NCBI RefSeq assembly: GCF_000175935.2
Contig: NC_014837.1
Span: 3,038,001-3,102,000 of the forward strand
Source of the DNA: Pantoea sp. At-9b
GTDB lineage: Bacteria > Pseudomonadota > Gammaproteobacteria > Enterobacterales > Enterobacteriaceae
Direction: 5' to 3'
Length of the DNA: 64,000 nucleotides
Part shown: one piece after another, positions 47,385 through 57,368 of the stretch
How positions within the stretch are numbered: position 1 is the first letter of the stretch
Layout of the letters: each line of letters starts with the position of its first letter
Program-made: the position numbers and the translations under genes
The notes under the pieces: generated by a model
Database searches by the model: none
Seen by the model: the letters and a program-made list of their open reading frames with translations, nothing else
Told to the model about the DNA's origin: nothing

Positions 47385-49100
47385 ATGCCTGTGCCTTCTC
47401 ACTTTGACATGCTGCTGGCGGTGTTTGACCGTGCCGCACTGATGCTGATTTGCCTGTTCTTTCTTACCCGGACGCGGGCGTTTCGCCAGCTACTGCAGAA
47501 AGATGAACACTCGCGTCAGGAAAAAGTGGTGGTGACCGCGATCTTTTCGCTGTTTGCCCTGTTCAGCACCTGGTCAGGTATTGATGTCGATGGTTCATTG
47601 CTCAACGTGCGCGTGATTGCCGTGATGTCAGGCGGTATTTTGTTTGGCCCGTGGGTCGGTATCGCCACCGGCGTCATTGCCGGACTGCACCGTTTTCTGA
47701 TTGATATTCATGGCATTACCTCAGTCCCGTGCCTGATCACCAGCGTGATTGCCGGGGTCGCTTCGGGCGCAATTAATCGCCGGGTGAGCAAGGAACAACG
47801 CTGGCGTGCCGGTATTCTCGGCGGCATGTTATGTGAAAGCCTGACCATGCTGCTGATTGTGCTGTGGGCCAGACCGATGTCACTCGGCCTTGATATTGTC
47901 TCGGAGATTGCCTTGCCGATGATCCTTGGCTCCTCCAGCATCGGTTTGATTGTGCTGCTGGTGCAGAGCGTCGAAGGGGAAAAAGAGGCGATTGCGGCAC
48001 GCCAGGCCAAGCTGGCACTGGAAATCGCCAACAAAACGCTGCCGTTGTTCCGCCAGATTAACAGCCATTCACTGCATCAGGTGTGCGATATCATACGCGA
48101 CGAAATCCATGCCGATGCCGTGGCGATTACCAATACCAAACAGATTCTCGCCTACGTCGGCTATGGCGCACAAAACTATCAAAATGGCGACGATGGCCTC
48201 AGCCCTACCACGGCGCAGGCGATCACCAGCGGCAAAATCATCATCAAGAATAATGATGAGGCACACCGCACCAAAGATATTCACTCAATGCTGGTTATTC
48301 CCCTTTGGGAAAAAGGGGAAGTCACTGGCACGCTAAAAATCTATTACCGCCGCGCCCACCGTATCACCGGATCGCTCAAAGAGATGGCTGTCGGGCTGTC
48401 ACAAATCATCTCCACCCAGTTGGAAGTGTCCCGCGCAGAACAACTGCGTGAGATGGCCAACAAAGCGGAATTGCGCGCGTTACAGAGCAAGATTAACCCG
48501 CATTTTCTGTTTAACGCCCTGAACGCCATCTCGGCATCGATTCGAATGAACCCGGATACCGCGCGCCAGTTGGTGATTAACCTGTCACGTTATCTGCGTT
48601 ACAACCTGGAACTGAATGACGACGAACCGATCGATATCAAAAAAGAGCTGTGGCAGGTGAAGGATTACATTGCCATCGAACAGGCGCGTTTTGGTGACAA
48701 GCTATCGATGATCTATGACGTTGATGAAGACCTGCATTTTACCCTGCCCAGCCTGTTGATTCAGCCACTGGTCGAGAATGCCATCGTGCACGGCATCCAA
48801 CCCTGTCGCGGTAAAGGCGTGGTGACACTCAGCGTCAAAGATCTCGGCGACCGGGTGCGCGTGGCAGTGCGCGATACCGGAGCTGGCATCAGCGAAGAGG
48901 TGATGGCGCGTGTGGCGCGAGACGAAATGCCCGGCAATAAAATTGGCCTGCTGAATGTGCATCATCGGGTGAAACTGCTCTCCGGCCAGGGATTGACCAT
49001 TGTACGTCATCAGCCTGGCACCGAAATCTCCTTCACCCTGAGCAAAAATGGCCACCGATTACCGCTAGCGCGGACCAGCGTGACGGAGACTTCAGCGTGA
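47385..49100 (+). CDS. ypdA: Pyruvate-sensing histidine kinase YpdA
   Basis: YpdA is a LytS-type sensor kinase that in E. coli responds to extracellular pyruvate. The 571-residue protein has a membrane domain of five to six segments (about 5-200, 5TM-LYT type), a GAF domain (about 220-350), then a His-kinase domain with phospho-acceptor His in [18 protein letters not shown] and an ATPase domain ending [15 protein letters not shown]. It overlaps ypdB by the GTGA quartet. The presence of yhjX in the same window supports an intact pathway. Confidence 0.94.
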   Translation: MPVPSHFDMLLAVFDRAALMLICLFFLTRTRAFRQLLQKDEHSRQEKVVVTAIFSLFALFSTWSGIDVDGSLLNVRVIAVMSGGILFGPWVGIATGVIAGLHRFLIDIHGITSVPCLITSVIAGVASGAINRRVSKEQRWRAGILGGMLCESLTMLLIVLWARPMSLGLDIVSEIALPMILGSSSIGLIVLLVQSVEGEKEAIAARQAKLALEIANKTLPLFRQINSHSLHQVCDIIRDEIHADAVAITNTKQILAYVGYGAQNYQNGDDGLSPTTAQAITSGKIIIKNNDEAHRTKDIHSMLVIPLWEKGEVTGTLKIYYRRAHRITGSLKEMAVGLSQIISTQLEVSRAEQLREMANKAELRALQSKINPHFLFNALNAISASIRMNPDTARQLVINLSRYLRYNLELNDDEPIDIKKELWQVKDYIAIEQARFGDKLSMIYDVDEDLHFTLPSLLIQPLVENAIVHGIQPCRGKGVVTLSVKDLGDRVRVAVRDTGAGISEEVMARVARDEMPGNKIGLLNVHHRVKLLSGQGLTIVRHQPGTEISFTLSKNGHRLPLARTSVTETSA

Positions 49101-49825
49101 AAGCCATTATTGTCGAAGACGAATTTCTGGCACAGCAGGAGCTGAGCTGGATGATTCAGCATCACAGCCAAATCACCCTCGAAGCGTGTTTTGATGACGG
49201 GCTGGAAGTGCTGAAATATCTGCAAAATCATCGGGTCGATGTCATTTTCCTCGACATCAACATCCCCTCGCTGGACGGGATGTTGCTGGCGCAAAACATC
49301 AATCAATTCGCACATAAGCCATTGATTGTTTTCATTACGGCGTGGAAAGAACATGCGGTGGAGGCGTTTGAACTGGAGGCTTTTGACTATATTCTGAAGC
49401 CGTATCATGAATCACGCATCATCACCATGCTCAACAAACTTGAGGCGAGCTGGCAACAGCAGCAATCTCCCGCCAGCAGCCCGCAAACCCTTGCGCCACA
49501 GACAGTGAACCTGGTAAAAGATGAGCGCATTATCGTCACCGATATTAACGATATCTATTATGTGGAAGCACACGAGAAACTGACGTTCGTGTATACACGG
49601 CGGGAAGCTTATGTGATGTCGATGACCATCAGCGAATTTTGCAGCCGTCTGCCGGAAAGTGTTTTCTTTCGCTGTCACCGTTCATACTGCGTCAACCTGA
49701 GTAAAATCCGCGAAATCGAACCCTGGTTCAACAATACTTATCTGGTGAAATTACGCGACCTGGATGCGCAGGTACCGGTGAGCCGTAGCAAGGTAAAAGC
49801 CTTTCGGCAATTGATGCGGTTATAA
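49097..49825 (+). CDS. ypdB: LytTR response regulator YpdB
   Basis: YpdB is the partner of YpdA and activates yhjX. The 242-residue product has a receiver domain with Asp53 in [12 protein letters not shown] and Lys in YILKPYHES, a short linker, and a LytTR DNA-binding domain from about 135 with the pattern [21 protein letters not shown]. The start is GTG at 49097, overlapping the ypdA stop. The likely target site lies before yhjX at 36780-36810. Confidence 0.94.
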   Translation: MKAIIVEDEFLAQQELSWMIQHHSQITLEACFDDGLEVLKYLQNHRVDVIFLDINIPSLDGMLLAQNINQFAHKPLIVFITAWKEHAVEAFELEAFDYILKPYHESRIITMLNKLEASWQQQQSPASSPQTLAPQTVNLVKDERIIVTDINDIYYVEAHEKLTFVYTRREAYVMSMTISEFCSRLPESVFFRCHRSYCVNLSKIREIEPWFNNTYLVKLRDLDAQVPVSRSKVKAFRQLMRL

Positions 49826-49860
49826 GGCGAACGGCGCTGCAGGCCGCTCGCCCAAGGGCA

Positions 49861-50826
49861 TTACAGCACGCGACCTAATGTCTGACGCAGATGTGCGCCC
49901 GCACCGAGCAGGCCAGGCTGATCGTGGGTGATCATAAACACCGGAATATCCAGCAGATAGTCGCGGAAGCGGCCTTTATCTTCAAACGCCGCGCGGAAGC
50001 CAGAAGCTTTAAAGAAGTCGAGGAAACGCGGCACAATGCCACCGGCGATATACACGCCACCAAAGGTGCCAAGGTTCAACGCCAGGTTGCCGCCAAAACG
50101 GCCCATAATCACGCAGAACAGCGACAGCGCGCGACGACAATCGGTGCAGCTGTCTTGCAGAGCGCGTTCGGTGACATCTTTCGGCTTCAGGTTTTCCGGC
50201 TCGCGCTGGTCGGATTTGACGATGGCGCGATACAGATTGACCAGCCCGGAGCCAGACAGCACACGCTCCGCTGAAACATGGCCCAGCTCCGCGCGCAGCA
50301 CTTCCAGAATCTCAGCTTCTTCTTCGCTGTTCGGCGCGAAATCCACATGACCGCCCTCACCCGGCAGGCTCACCCAGCGCTTATCGACATGCACCAAATG
50401 GCTGACGCCGAGGCCAGTACCGGCACCGTAAATGGCGATCGGTTTATCCTTCACCGCGGCTTTGCCACCAAACTGAATCACATCGTTTTCTGCCAGCATC
50501 GGCACCGCCATTGAGATGGCGGTGAAATCATTGATGATTTCAAGATGGGCAAAGCCGAGGCTCTCTTTCATCTGCTTTGTGGAGAAGGCCCAGTCATGGT
50601 TGGTCATTTCGACCCAATCGCCGGTGATCGGGCAGGCAATGGCGATGCAGCCATCTTTAATATCCTGCTTTTGCTCGTCCAGATAGTGACGAATCACCGC
50701 TTCAAGATTGTCATAGTCTGCTGTTGAGAATGTTTTGGCCTGGGAGATGGCACCGGTTTCCACCTCACACAGGGCGAGACGGGCATTGGTGCCGCCCACG
50801 TCGCCGACCAGGGCGTATTTTGTCAT
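49861..50826 (-). CDS. glk: Glucokinase
   Basis: Glk phosphorylates free cytoplasmic glucose with ATP. The 321-residue product has the phosphate-binding loop [12 protein letters not shown] at 8-19, the sugar-binding [15 protein letters not shown] segment, [12 protein letters not shown] and the adenosine loop [11 protein letters not shown]. Size and sequence match E. coli Glk, which also lies next to ypdABC. It converges on ypdB, with an imperfect hairpin (49826-49852) between them. Confidence 0.96.
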   Translation of the reverse strand: MTKYALVGDVGGTNARLALCEVETGAISQAKTFSTADYDNLEAVIRHYLDEQKQDIKDGCIAIACPITGDWVEMTNHDWAFSTKQMKESLGFAHLEIINDFTAISMAVPMLAENDVIQFGGKAAVKDKPIAIYGAGTGLGVSHLVHVDKRWVSLPGEGGHVDFAPNSEEEAEILEVLRAELGHVSAERVLSGSGLVNLYRAIVKSDQREPENLKPKDVTERALQDSCTDCRRALSLFCVIMGRFGGNLALNLGTFGGVYIAGGIVPRFLDFFKASGFRAAFEDKGRFRDYLLDIPVFMITHDQPGLLGAGAHLRQTLGRVL

Positions 50827-50880
50827 TCTTCTGCTGCTCCGCTTGGGTCATAAATAATTGCAGGACACTATAAAAGCCTG

Positions 50881-50921
50881 CCAATAAAACAACAACGCCC
50901 ATCAGTGCGTCAGATGGGCGT
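50881..50921 (-). terminator. ipdC terminator
   Basis: ACGCCCATC (50895-50903) and GATGGGCGT (50913-50921) form a perfect 9-bp stem. On the minus strand it is followed by TGTTGTTTTATTGG. It lies about 65 bases after the ipdC stop and before glk. Confidence 0.75.
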
Positions 50922-50987
50922 AATCACTCAAGTGCGACCACATCCTGCCATGCAGCTGGCGGACTGCACAGAGGCAACTGTCCGAAT

Positions 50988-52637
50988 TCAGCCACCGTTG
51001 CGCTGGTGCAGCGAGGCGGTCACTTTACGCAATAACGGTGGGATGTCGTCCTTATCCAGCACCACCTCCACCAGCGCCAGGCGCTGATTCTGCGCCAGCC
51101 GCGCCATCACCGCCTCCAGTTGCTGCGTTTCACTCACGCGCCAGCTTTGCGCTTCCCCTGTCAGGCTGAGCGCCTGCGGCAGCGCGGTCCAGTTCCACTG
51201 CGCAATATCGTTATAACGCTGATGCGCACCGTGGATGGCGCGTTCGACGGTATAGCCTTCATTATTCAAAAGAAAAATAATCGGCTGCTGACCATCGCGC
51301 TGCATTGAACCCAACTCCTGGATGGTTAACTGCGCCGAACCGTCACCGATGATTAAAATCACCCGTCGATCCGGTTGCGCCGTTTGCGCACCAAAGGCGG
51401 CAGGTAAAGTATAGCCAATCGACCCCCATAACGGCTGCACCAGCAACTGCGCATCATGGGGAAGGCGCAATGCGGCAGCCCCGAAGGCGGCAGTACCTTG
51501 ATCGGCCAGGATAATATCACCCGGTCGCAGGAAGTGCTGCATTGCCTGCCAGAAAGTATGCTGACTGAGAAACGCCTTAGCATCGGGGGTTTGTTGCCAT
51601 TCCAACGCGTTCGCGGTGGCCCAATGCTCGCCATAACGGCGAAACAGCGGTAGCAGCGCCTCCAGCGCTTCTGCCATGGTTAATGGCGCGAAGGTCGCCC
51701 CAGCGACCACCGCATGAAACGGTTGCAGATCGATCAGCTTTTCGGCGGGCAACTGCTGGGTAAAACCGGCGGTGACGGTATCGGTGAAGCGCACGCCAAC
51801 GCAAATCGTGACGTCGGTATCTTCGATGGCCGCCCGCACCGCAGGCGTACTGCCCTCCCCGGCATAGGTGCCGACAAAGCCCGGCTGCTGTTCATCCAAC
51901 ACCCCTTTGCCCATTAGCAGCGTGGCGGCAGGAATACTGCGCAACTGGCGCAGGGCGGCTAACTGCGGCTGTAGCTGCCAGCGCGCGGCAAGAAAATCTG
52001 CCAGCAGCGCCACCTGGCGGGCGGATGCCAGCAGGGTTTCCGCTGCCAACGCAAACGCCGCTACCGCAGAAGGAGGAGGTGTGGTGGTGGTGGCGGCGGG
52101 CAAAGGAAGCGCGATCTCCGCCTGGGCGACATCCACCGCCAGCAACAAATAGCCGGGACGGCGCTGATGCAGAGCTTCGCCAATCACGCGATCAATTTCC
52201 TGCGCCGCATTCGCTGCGGTAAGCACCGCACTCGCCACGCTAACTTCCTCCGCCATGCGGCTGAAATGGCGAAAATCGCCATCGCCCAGCGAATGATGGA
52301 CGCAATCGCCCTGCCGTTGTACCTCGCTGGCCGGTGCGCCAACGATATGAATCACCGGTACATATTCGGCATAGCTGCCGGCGATACCGTTAATCGCGCT
52401 CAGTTCGCCGACCCCAAAAGTGGTCAGCAAGGCGGCTGCGCCGTTGCAACGGCCATAGCCATCTGCTGCATAGGCCGCGTTCAGTTCGTTGGCACAGCCA
52501 ACCCAGGTGATATCCGGATGGGCAATAACACTGTCGAGAAACTGTAAATTGTAATCGCCCGGCACACCGAACAGGTGCCGGACGCCCGCCTGCTGTAAAC
52601 GCATCAACAAATATTCGCCAACTTTGAGAGTTTTCAT
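50988..52637 (-). CDS. ipdC: Indole-3-pyruvate decarboxylase
   Basis: IpdC decarboxylates indole-3-pyruvate to indole-3-acetaldehyde, the key step of the indolepyruvate route to the plant hormone auxin (IAA). The 549-residue enzyme has the N-terminal HLFGVPGDYNLQFLD block, the catalytic Glu in GCANELNAAYAADGYGR (Glu51), paired active-site His in CVHHSLGDGDFRHF, and the thiamine-diphosphate motif from GDGSAQLTIQELGSM to LLNNEGYTVE. It matches Enterobacter and Pantoea IpdC over its length. AAGGAG lies 9 bases before ATG. A phenylpyruvate role is possible too. Confidence 0.93.
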   Translation of the reverse strand: MKTLKVGEYLLMRLQQAGVRHLFGVPGDYNLQFLDSVIAHPDITWVGCANELNAAYAADGYGRCNGAAALLTTFGVGELSAINGIAGSYAEYVPVIHIVGAPASEVQRQGDCVHHSLGDGDFRHFSRMAEEVSVASAVLTAANAAQEIDRVIGEALHQRRPGYLLLAVDVAQAEIALPLPAATTTTPPPSAVAAFALAAETLLASARQVALLADFLAARWQLQPQLAALRQLRSIPAATLLMGKGVLDEQQPGFVGTYAGEGSTPAVRAAIEDTDVTICVGVRFTDTVTAGFTQQLPAEKLIDLQPFHAVVAGATFAPLTMAEALEALLPLFRRYGEHWATANALEWQQTPDAKAFLSQHTFWQAMQHFLRPGDIILADQGTAAFGAAALRLPHDAQLLVQPLWGSIGYTLPAAFGAQTAQPDRRVILIIGDGSAQLTIQELGSMQRDGQQPIIFLLNNEGYTVERAIHGAHQRYNDIAQWNWTALPQALSLTGEAQSWRVSETQQLEAVMARLAQNQRLALVEVVLDKDDIPPLLRKVTASLHQRNGG

Positions 52638-52790
52638 GCACCGCGACTCCTTATGTGGGTTATATGAGGAGTATTAGCGATGCGGCTGAATTGGTTGGAT
52701 TTTCATCATCATTTCTCAGAATGATCTGGCAATAGATCGTTACGAGGACGGAAAAATCTGTAAGTTGCGATCGGCGACGCGTTTGCCATT

Positions 52791-52808
52791 AGTGTAAACG
52801 CATACACT
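52791..52808. promoter_or_regulatory. Inverted repeat between ipdC and aldo/keto reductase gene
   Basis: AGTGTA (52791-52796) and TACACT (52803-52808) are exact inverse complements around AACGCA. The element lies 45-62 bases before the aldo/keto reductase start and about 155 bases before ipdC. It could be an operator; the binding protein is unknown. It does not fit the TyrR box TGTAAA-N6-TTTACA. Confidence 0.35.
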
Positions 52809-52852
52809 GCTATGCTGATGACACTTTCTCCCCTTTGAGACAGGAACGCTGC

Positions 52853-53842
52853 ATGAGTGTTTTTCCCCATCCCGAACGTTATCAACAGATGCAATACCGT
52901 CGCAGTGGCCGTAGTGGCCTGAAACTTCCCGCCATTTCGCTGGGCTTGTGGCACAACTTTGGTGACAGCACCCGGGTTGATAACAGCCGCGAGCTGCTGC
53001 GCCACGCCTTTGATTGCGGCATTACGCATTTTGACCTGGCAAATAACTACGGGCCGCCGCCGGGATCGGCTGAAGAGAATTTTGGCCGCATTCTGCGCGA
53101 GGATTTTCGTGGTTATCGTGATGAGCTGCTGATCTCCACCAAAGCGGGTTACACCATGTGGGATGGCCCCTACGGTGACTGGGGATCGCGCAAGTATCTG
53201 ATCTCCAGCCTCGATCAAAGCCTGAAACGTATGGGGCTGGAGTACGTGGATATCTTTTATCATCACCGCCCAGACCCGGAAACGCCGCTGGAAGAGACCA
53301 TGCGCGCGTTAGATCAGGTGGTACGTCAGGGCAAAGCGCTGTATGCCGCCATCTCTAACTATCCGGCCGAACGCGCCGCTGAAGCGATTGCCATTTTACG
53401 CGACCTCGGTACGCCCTGCCTGATCCACCAGCCACGCTATTCGATGTTTGAACGTGGGCCGGAACAAGGGCTGCTGGATGTGTTAGGCGATAATGGCGTC
53501 GGCTGCATTGCCTTCTCCCCGCTGGCGGGCGGCGTCCTGACCGACCGCTATCTGCAAGGGATTCCCGAGGATTCACGCGTTGCCAGCGGCAGCAAATTCC
53601 TGCGCGAAGATCAGCTGACGCAAGAAAAAATGGCCAGGGTGCGTGCACTGCAAAACATCGCACAGCAGCGTGATCAGAAGCTGGCGCAGATGGCGCTGAG
53701 CTGGGTGCTACGTGATACCCGCGTCACCTCAGTACTGATTGGTGCCAGCAAAACGTCACAAATTGATGATGCCGTTGCCATGCTGAGCCAGCCTGCACTG
53801 AGTCAGGAAGAGTTACAGGCCATTGAGGCAATTTTAGTGTAA
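52853..53842 (+). CDS. YghZ-type aldo/keto reductase
   Basis: A 329-residue NADPH-dependent aldo/keto reductase (AKR14-like). It resembles E. coli YghZ, an L-glyceraldehyde-3-phosphate reductase that detoxifies methylglyoxal precursors. Catalytic residues are visible: Asp and Tyr in HFDLANNYGPPPGSAEENFG, Lys in STKAGYTMW and His in FYHHRPDPETPLEET. The C-terminal cofactor site shows VTSVLIGASKTSQIDDAV. ATG 52853 follows AGGA at 8 bases. As it is a second-type paralogue, the exact substrate is uncertain. It is divergent from ipdC. Confidence 0.86.
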   Translation: MSVFPHPERYQQMQYRRSGRSGLKLPAISLGLWHNFGDSTRVDNSRELLRHAFDCGITHFDLANNYGPPPGSAEENFGRILREDFRGYRDELLISTKAGYTMWDGPYGDWGSRKYLISSLDQSLKRMGLEYVDIFYHHRPDPETPLEETMRALDQVVRQGKALYAAISNYPAERAAEAIAILRDLGTPCLIHQPRYSMFERGPEQGLLDVLGDNGVGCIAFSPLAGGVLTDRYLQGIPEDSRVASGSKFLREDQLTQEKMARVRALQNIAQQRDQKLAQMALSWVLRDTRVTSVLIGASKTSQIDDAVAMLSQPALSQEELQAIEAILV

Positions 53843-53852
53843 CCGCTTTACC

Positions 53853-53879
53853 GCCCGGCCAGCGCCGGGCCTCTTCTTC
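53853..53879 (+). terminator. Terminator after aldo/keto reductase gene
   Basis: GCCCGGC (53853-53859) and GCCGGGC (53864-53870) pair perfectly with loop CAGC, followed by CTCTTCTT. It begins 10 bases after the stop codon. Confidence 0.75.
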
Positions 53880-54001
53880 AGCAGAAAACTCTTATTTCAG
53901 ATTTTCCTCAACGCATTCAGACTACGTCTTAAGGACTTTTTGGTCCGATCTGGCAGACTAGCGCAACGGTGGCAACACATAAGCTGCCGAAAAGGAGAAT
54001 T

Positions 54002-54337
54002 ATGAAACGTGGAATCTTGTTTGCCGCTTTGCTGGCAACGCTGTCCCCACTGGCACTGCACACAGCCCATGCCAGTAGTGCCACCCTGAATATTGCCCCC
54101 GGCATCACCCTGCATTTAGGCGATCGCGATCATCGTGGTTATTACTGGGATGGTGGCCGCTGGCGCGAACCGCGTTGGTGGAATGATCGCTATCGTTACC
54201 ACGACCATCGCTGGTGGCGTCATGAAGAGTGGCGTCGCCATGAGGCGTGGAAACGCGAACAGGAACGTCGCCGTCATGAGCGCTGGCGTCATGAACATCG
54301 CCATGATCATCATGGTCGTGGCCCGGACCGCTGGTAA
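54002..54337 (+). CDS. ypeC: YpeC-type DUF2502 secreted protein
   Basis: A 111-residue precursor with signal peptide MKRGILFAALLATLSPLALHTAHA. The mature part begins with a short conserved stretch (TLNIAPGITLHLGDRDHRGYYWDGGRW) like E. coli YpeC (DUF2502), then becomes a run of Arg, His and Trp (RWWRHEEWRRHEAWKREQ and so on). Roughly one residue in five is histidine in the last 60, so metal or polyanion binding is plausible. It neighbours mntH as in E. coli. A perfect AAGGAGAATT ribosome site decides the start. Function unknown. Confidence 0.85.
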   Translation: MKRGILFAALLATLSPLALHTAHASSATLNIAPGITLHLGDRDHRGYYWDGGRWREPRWWNDRYRYHDHRWWRHEEWRRHEAWKREQERRRHERWRHEHRHDHHGRGPDRW

Positions 54338-54345
54338 ATAGCGAT

Positions 54346-54373
54346 AAAAGGTGCGCCAAGGCGCACCTTTTTT
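54346..54373. terminator. Bidirectional terminator between ypeC and mntH
   Basis: AAAAGGTGCGCC (54346-54357) pairs with GGCGCACCTTTT (54360-54371) over 12 bp with a two-base AA gap, ending in TTTTTT. The mntH stop codon lies inside the T-run. Confidence 0.9.
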
Positions 54374-55613
54374 ATAATCCCAACGCCTGCCCCACCAGCA
54401 GATAAATATTCAGCGCGACAACCAAGCCAACAATCACCCAGCCAATGGTTTGCATCAGACGTGAATTAACCATCTCGTCCCCCATCAGCGCGCGGTTGCC
54501 GGTAAAAAACAGCAGCGGCACCAGAGCCAGCGCGATACCAAAACTCAACAGTACCTGGCTAAACACCAAAATGCGCGTGGGATCCCAGCCAGCCCAGATC
54601 ACGATAAATGACGGCAGCATGGTAACGGCGCGGCGTAACCACAGCGGAATCTGGAAACGGATAAAGCCCTGCATCACCACCTGACCGGCCAGGGTTCCCA
54701 CCACCGTGGAAGAGAGCCCTGCCGCCACCAGGCTAAGACCAAATACCGTCGCCGCCGCGTGGCTTAACAGTGGCTGTAACGTCAGGTAGGCCTGATCAAG
54801 ATCGGCAATACCGGTATGACCGCTAAAGTGAAAAGCCGCCGCCGCGGTCGCCATCATCGCCAGATTAACAAACCCGGCAATGGTCATGGCAATCGCCACA
54901 TCCAGTTTGGTAGAGGAGTAACGCTGCCCTTTGGTGCCCTGATTGCCGTACTGCGTCAGCGCCGAATGCAGATAGATCACGTGCGGCATAATGGTGGCAC
55001 CCAGCACCCCGGCGGCGAGGAATACCGCATCCGCCGAGGGCAGTGATGGCAGCGCCATGCCGGTAATCAGCTCACTGACTTTCGGCTGGGAGAAGAACAG
55101 CTCAACAATATAGGCCGCCGCCACAAACAGCAGCAGCCCACCTATAACCAATTCGAGGGGCTTTTGTCCGCGGTTTTGCAGCATTAGAATCAGGAAAGTC
55201 GCGATGCCGGTCAGCACTGCGCCCTGAAAAAGCGAGATGCCCAGCAACAGCTTAAAGCCCAGGGCAGCACCGATAAATTCCGCCAGGTCGGTCGCCATGG
55301 CGATAATTTCGGCCTGTACCCAGTAGAACCACACCGCCGGGCGCGGGAAGCGATCGCGAATGTGTTCCGCGAGGTTTTTGCCGGTCGCAATCCCGAGCTT
55401 GGCGGACATCAACTGGATCAGCATCGCCATAATGTTCGCCCAGACCACGACCCACAGCAGTTTATAGCCGTAAGCGGCCCCCGCCTGAATATTGGTGGCG
55501 AAATTGCCGGGATCGATATAACCGATAGCCGCGATGAAGGCCGGTCCCAGCAGGGCAAGTTTGATCTTTCTGGCTCCACGAGCGGCGCGCTCTGCGGTGC
55601 GGCTTTCTGACAT
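54372..55613 (-). CDS. mntH: Manganese/divalent metal transporter MntH (NRAMP)
   Basis: MntH imports Mn2+ (and Fe2+) with protons across the inner membrane. The 413-residue protein has 11 membrane segments. Metal ligands are present: Asp34 and Asn37 in [11 protein letters not shown], and the MPH motif in [15 protein letters not shown]. The Q/E-rich third helix with [16 protein letters not shown] is also typical. An MntR-type box lies about 105 bases upstream, so repression by Mn-MntR is expected. The closing stop is embedded in the shared terminator with ypeC. Confidence 0.96.
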   Translation of the reverse strand: MSESRTAERAARGARKIKLALLGPAFIAAIGYIDPGNFATNIQAGAAYGYKLLWVVVWANIMAMLIQLMSAKLGIATGKNLAEHIRDRFPRPAVWFYWVQAEIIAMATDLAEFIGAALGFKLLLGISLFQGAVLTGIATFLILMLQNRGQKPLELVIGGLLLFVAAAYIVELFFSQPKVSELITGMALPSLPSADAVFLAAGVLGATIMPHVIYLHSALTQYGNQGTKGQRYSSTKLDVAIAMTIAGFVNLAMMATAAAAFHFSGHTGIADLDQAYLTLQPLLSHAAATVFGLSLVAAGLSSTVVGTLAGQVVMQGFIRFQIPLWLRRAVTMLPSFIVIWAGWDPTRILVFSQVLLSFGIALALVPLLFFTGNRALMGDEMVNSRLMQTIGWVIVGLVVALNIYLLVGQALGL

Positions 55614-55985
55614 AGTTTAGGACCCTGTCTTAACGCTTGTTTACCCGTACAGGTTACGGGGCAGGCGCGGCAAGTGAAATATGGTTATAGTTATCGCTTT
55701 AATAGATAGTGCTATAAAGTATAGCCTTTGCTATACCTTGCGGTAAAGTCAGGTTTTGCCAAAATGTGTGCAACAGGTTTCAATCTACCCTCGGCTCATT
55801 TTATAGACAATCATTTTGTGGTTATTTTTCTTGTTAGAAGTGTGTGAAGAAGTTGTGATGGTTGAGACTAATCTTAAAAATATGTCGATAGTTAATACTT
55901 ATAATGTGGTTTAGATCTCGTTTTTAAGTAACGCGTTACATAGAATACGCAGCAAAATACAACCCTCCTCAAATTTGGAGCCGAC
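55614..55985. promoter_or_regulatory. mntH-nupC divergent control region
   Basis: A 372-base gap. On the mntH side there is the MntR-type box (55717-55738) and, in the leader, a hairpin CCCGTA/TACGGG (55644-55660). On the nupC side, TATAAT at 55900-55905 is a perfect -10 with no good -35 hexamer 17 bases upstream, suggesting an activator-dependent promoter; a half CRP site TGTGTGA lies near 55840. GTAACGCGTTAC (55928-55939) is a 12-base palindrome of unknown meaning. No gene is seen. Confidence 0.6.
55717..55738 (-). promoter_or_regulatory. MntR box before mntH
   Basis: The core ATAGCCTTTGCTAT (55721-55734) is identical to the centre of the enterobacterial MntR box, AACATAGCCTTTGCTATGTT in this orientation. 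The arms extend to GTATAGC and GCTATAC, 7 bp each around CTTT. Confidence 0.85.
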
Positions 55986-57176
55986 ATGTCCCATATTTTG
56001 CACTTTCTTTTGGCATTGGTGGTGGTAGCCGTGCTGGCCTTATTGGTCAGTCACGATCGTAAAAGCATCCGTATCCGCTATATCGTTCAGCTTCTGGTGA
56101 TTGAAGTTCTGTTAGCCTGGTTCTTCCTTAATTCTGAAGCCGGTCTCGGCTTTGTGAAAGGTTTCGCCGGTCTGTTTGACCATCTGCTGAAGTATGCCGC
56201 AGAAGGGACCAACTTCGTGTTCGGCAATATGAATGAAAAAGGCCTCGCCTTCTTCTTCCTGAACGTGCTGTGCCCGATTGTGTTCATCTCCGCACTGATC
56301 GGTATTCTGCAACATTTCCGCATCCTGCCATGGGTGATTCGTGGCATCGGGACCGTGCTGTCAAAAATCAATGGCATGGGCAAACTGGAATCCTTTAACG
56401 CCGTCAGCTCTCTGATTCTGGGACAATCAGAAAACTTTATCGCCTATAAGGATATCCTCGGCAAAATGTCACAGCGCCGCATGTACACCATGGCGGCTAC
56501 CGCGATGTCGACGGTGTCTATGTCGATCGTGGGTGCGTATATGACCATGCTGCAACCGAAATATGTCGTTGCCGCGCTGGTGTTGAACATGTTCAGTACC
56601 TTTATCGTGCTGTCGCTGATCAACCCGTACCGCGTCGATAGCGAAGAAGATTTGCAGTTGCAGGATCTGCACAAAGGTCAGAGCTTCTTCGAAATGCTGG
56701 GCGAATACATCCTTGCCGGTTTCCGCGTGGCGATTATTGTTGCCGCTATGCTGATCGGCTTTATCGCCCTGATTTCCGGCCTGAATGCGCTGTTTGATGT
56801 GATCTTCGGCATCAGCTTCCAGGGTGTGCTGGGTTATGTCTTCTATCCCTTTGCCTGGGTGATGGGCGTGCCTTCCAACGAAGCGTTGCAGGTGGGTAGC
56901 ATCATGGCGACCAAACTGGTCTCTAACGAATTCGTGGCGATGATGGATCTGCAAAAAATTGCCGGTCAGCTGTCACCGCATGCGGAAGGTATTCTGTCGG
57001 TATTCCTCGTTTCCTTTGCTAACTTCTCTTCTATCGGGATTGTGGCGGGTGCGATTAAAGGTCTGAACGAAGAACAGGGTAACGTTGTTTCCCGCTTCGG
57101 TCTGAAACTGCTGTATGGCTCCACCCTGGTCAGCGTGCTTTCCGCCGCGATTGCCGGTCTGGTGCTGGCCTTCTGA
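55986..57176 (+). CDS. nupC: Nucleoside permease NupC
   Basis: NupC is a proton-coupled concentrative nucleoside transporter (CNT) favouring pyrimidine nucleosides and adenosine. The 396-residue protein has about ten membrane segments and re-entrant loops; typical blocks are [22 protein letters not shown], with the nucleoside-contacting Gln-Ser-Glu-Asn, and [34 protein letters not shown]. Length and sequence match E. coli NupC. GGAG lies 6 bases before ATG. It is followed by a strong terminator. Confidence 0.96.
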   Translation: MSHILHFLLALVVVAVLALLVSHDRKSIRIRYIVQLLVIEVLLAWFFLNSEAGLGFVKGFAGLFDHLLKYAAEGTNFVFGNMNEKGLAFFFLNVLCPIVFISALIGILQHFRILPWVIRGIGTVLSKINGMGKLESFNAVSSLILGQSENFIAYKDILGKMSQRRMYTMAATAMSTVSMSIVGAYMTMLQPKYVVAALVLNMFSTFIVLSLINPYRVDSEEDLQLQDLHKGQSFFEMLGEYILAGFRVAIIVAAMLIGFIALISGLNALFDVIFGISFQGVLGYVFYPFAWVMGVPSNEALQVGSIMATKLVSNEFVAMMDLQKIAGQLSPHAEGILSVFLVSFANFSSIGIVAGAIKGLNEEQGNVVSRFGLKLLYGSTLVSVLSAAIAGLVLAF

Positions 57177-57181
57177 TGCAC

Positions 57182-57213
57182 AGGGCGAGCGACGGCTCGC
57201 CCTTCTCTTCTTT
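57182..57213 (+). terminator. nupC terminator
   Basis: AGGGCGAGC (57182-57190) and GCTCGCCCT (57195-57203) form a perfect 9-bp stem with loop GACG, followed by TCTCTTCTTT. Confidence 0.85.
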
Positions 57214-57368
57214 AATATTCCTATCAGTTATATCCTCTTTTTTCACACCGCTTTCCGCGCCCTTCCCTGCTTCACCGTCAAACGCAAAACCTTTGCACAA
57301 TATTGAATTTCCGTTGCCACCGCCTGCGCCCGTAGCTTTTCTCCATTACCTCACTTCAGGAGAACAGT

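Noticed and set aside
52791..52808. TyrR box for ipdC
   Set aside because: TyrR needs TGTAAA-N6-TTTACA; only the left half TGTAAA is present and the right half does not align.
55840..55857. CRP site before nupC (TGTGTGAAGAAGTTGTGA)
   Set aside because: The right half is a direct, not inverted, copy of TGTGA, so it does not fit the palindromic CRP consensus; kept only as a half-site remark.
55928..55939. GTAACGCGTTAC palindrome before nupC as a LacI-family operator
   Set aside because: A 12-base palindrome is expected by chance many times in 64 kb and it does not match CytR or PurR boxes.
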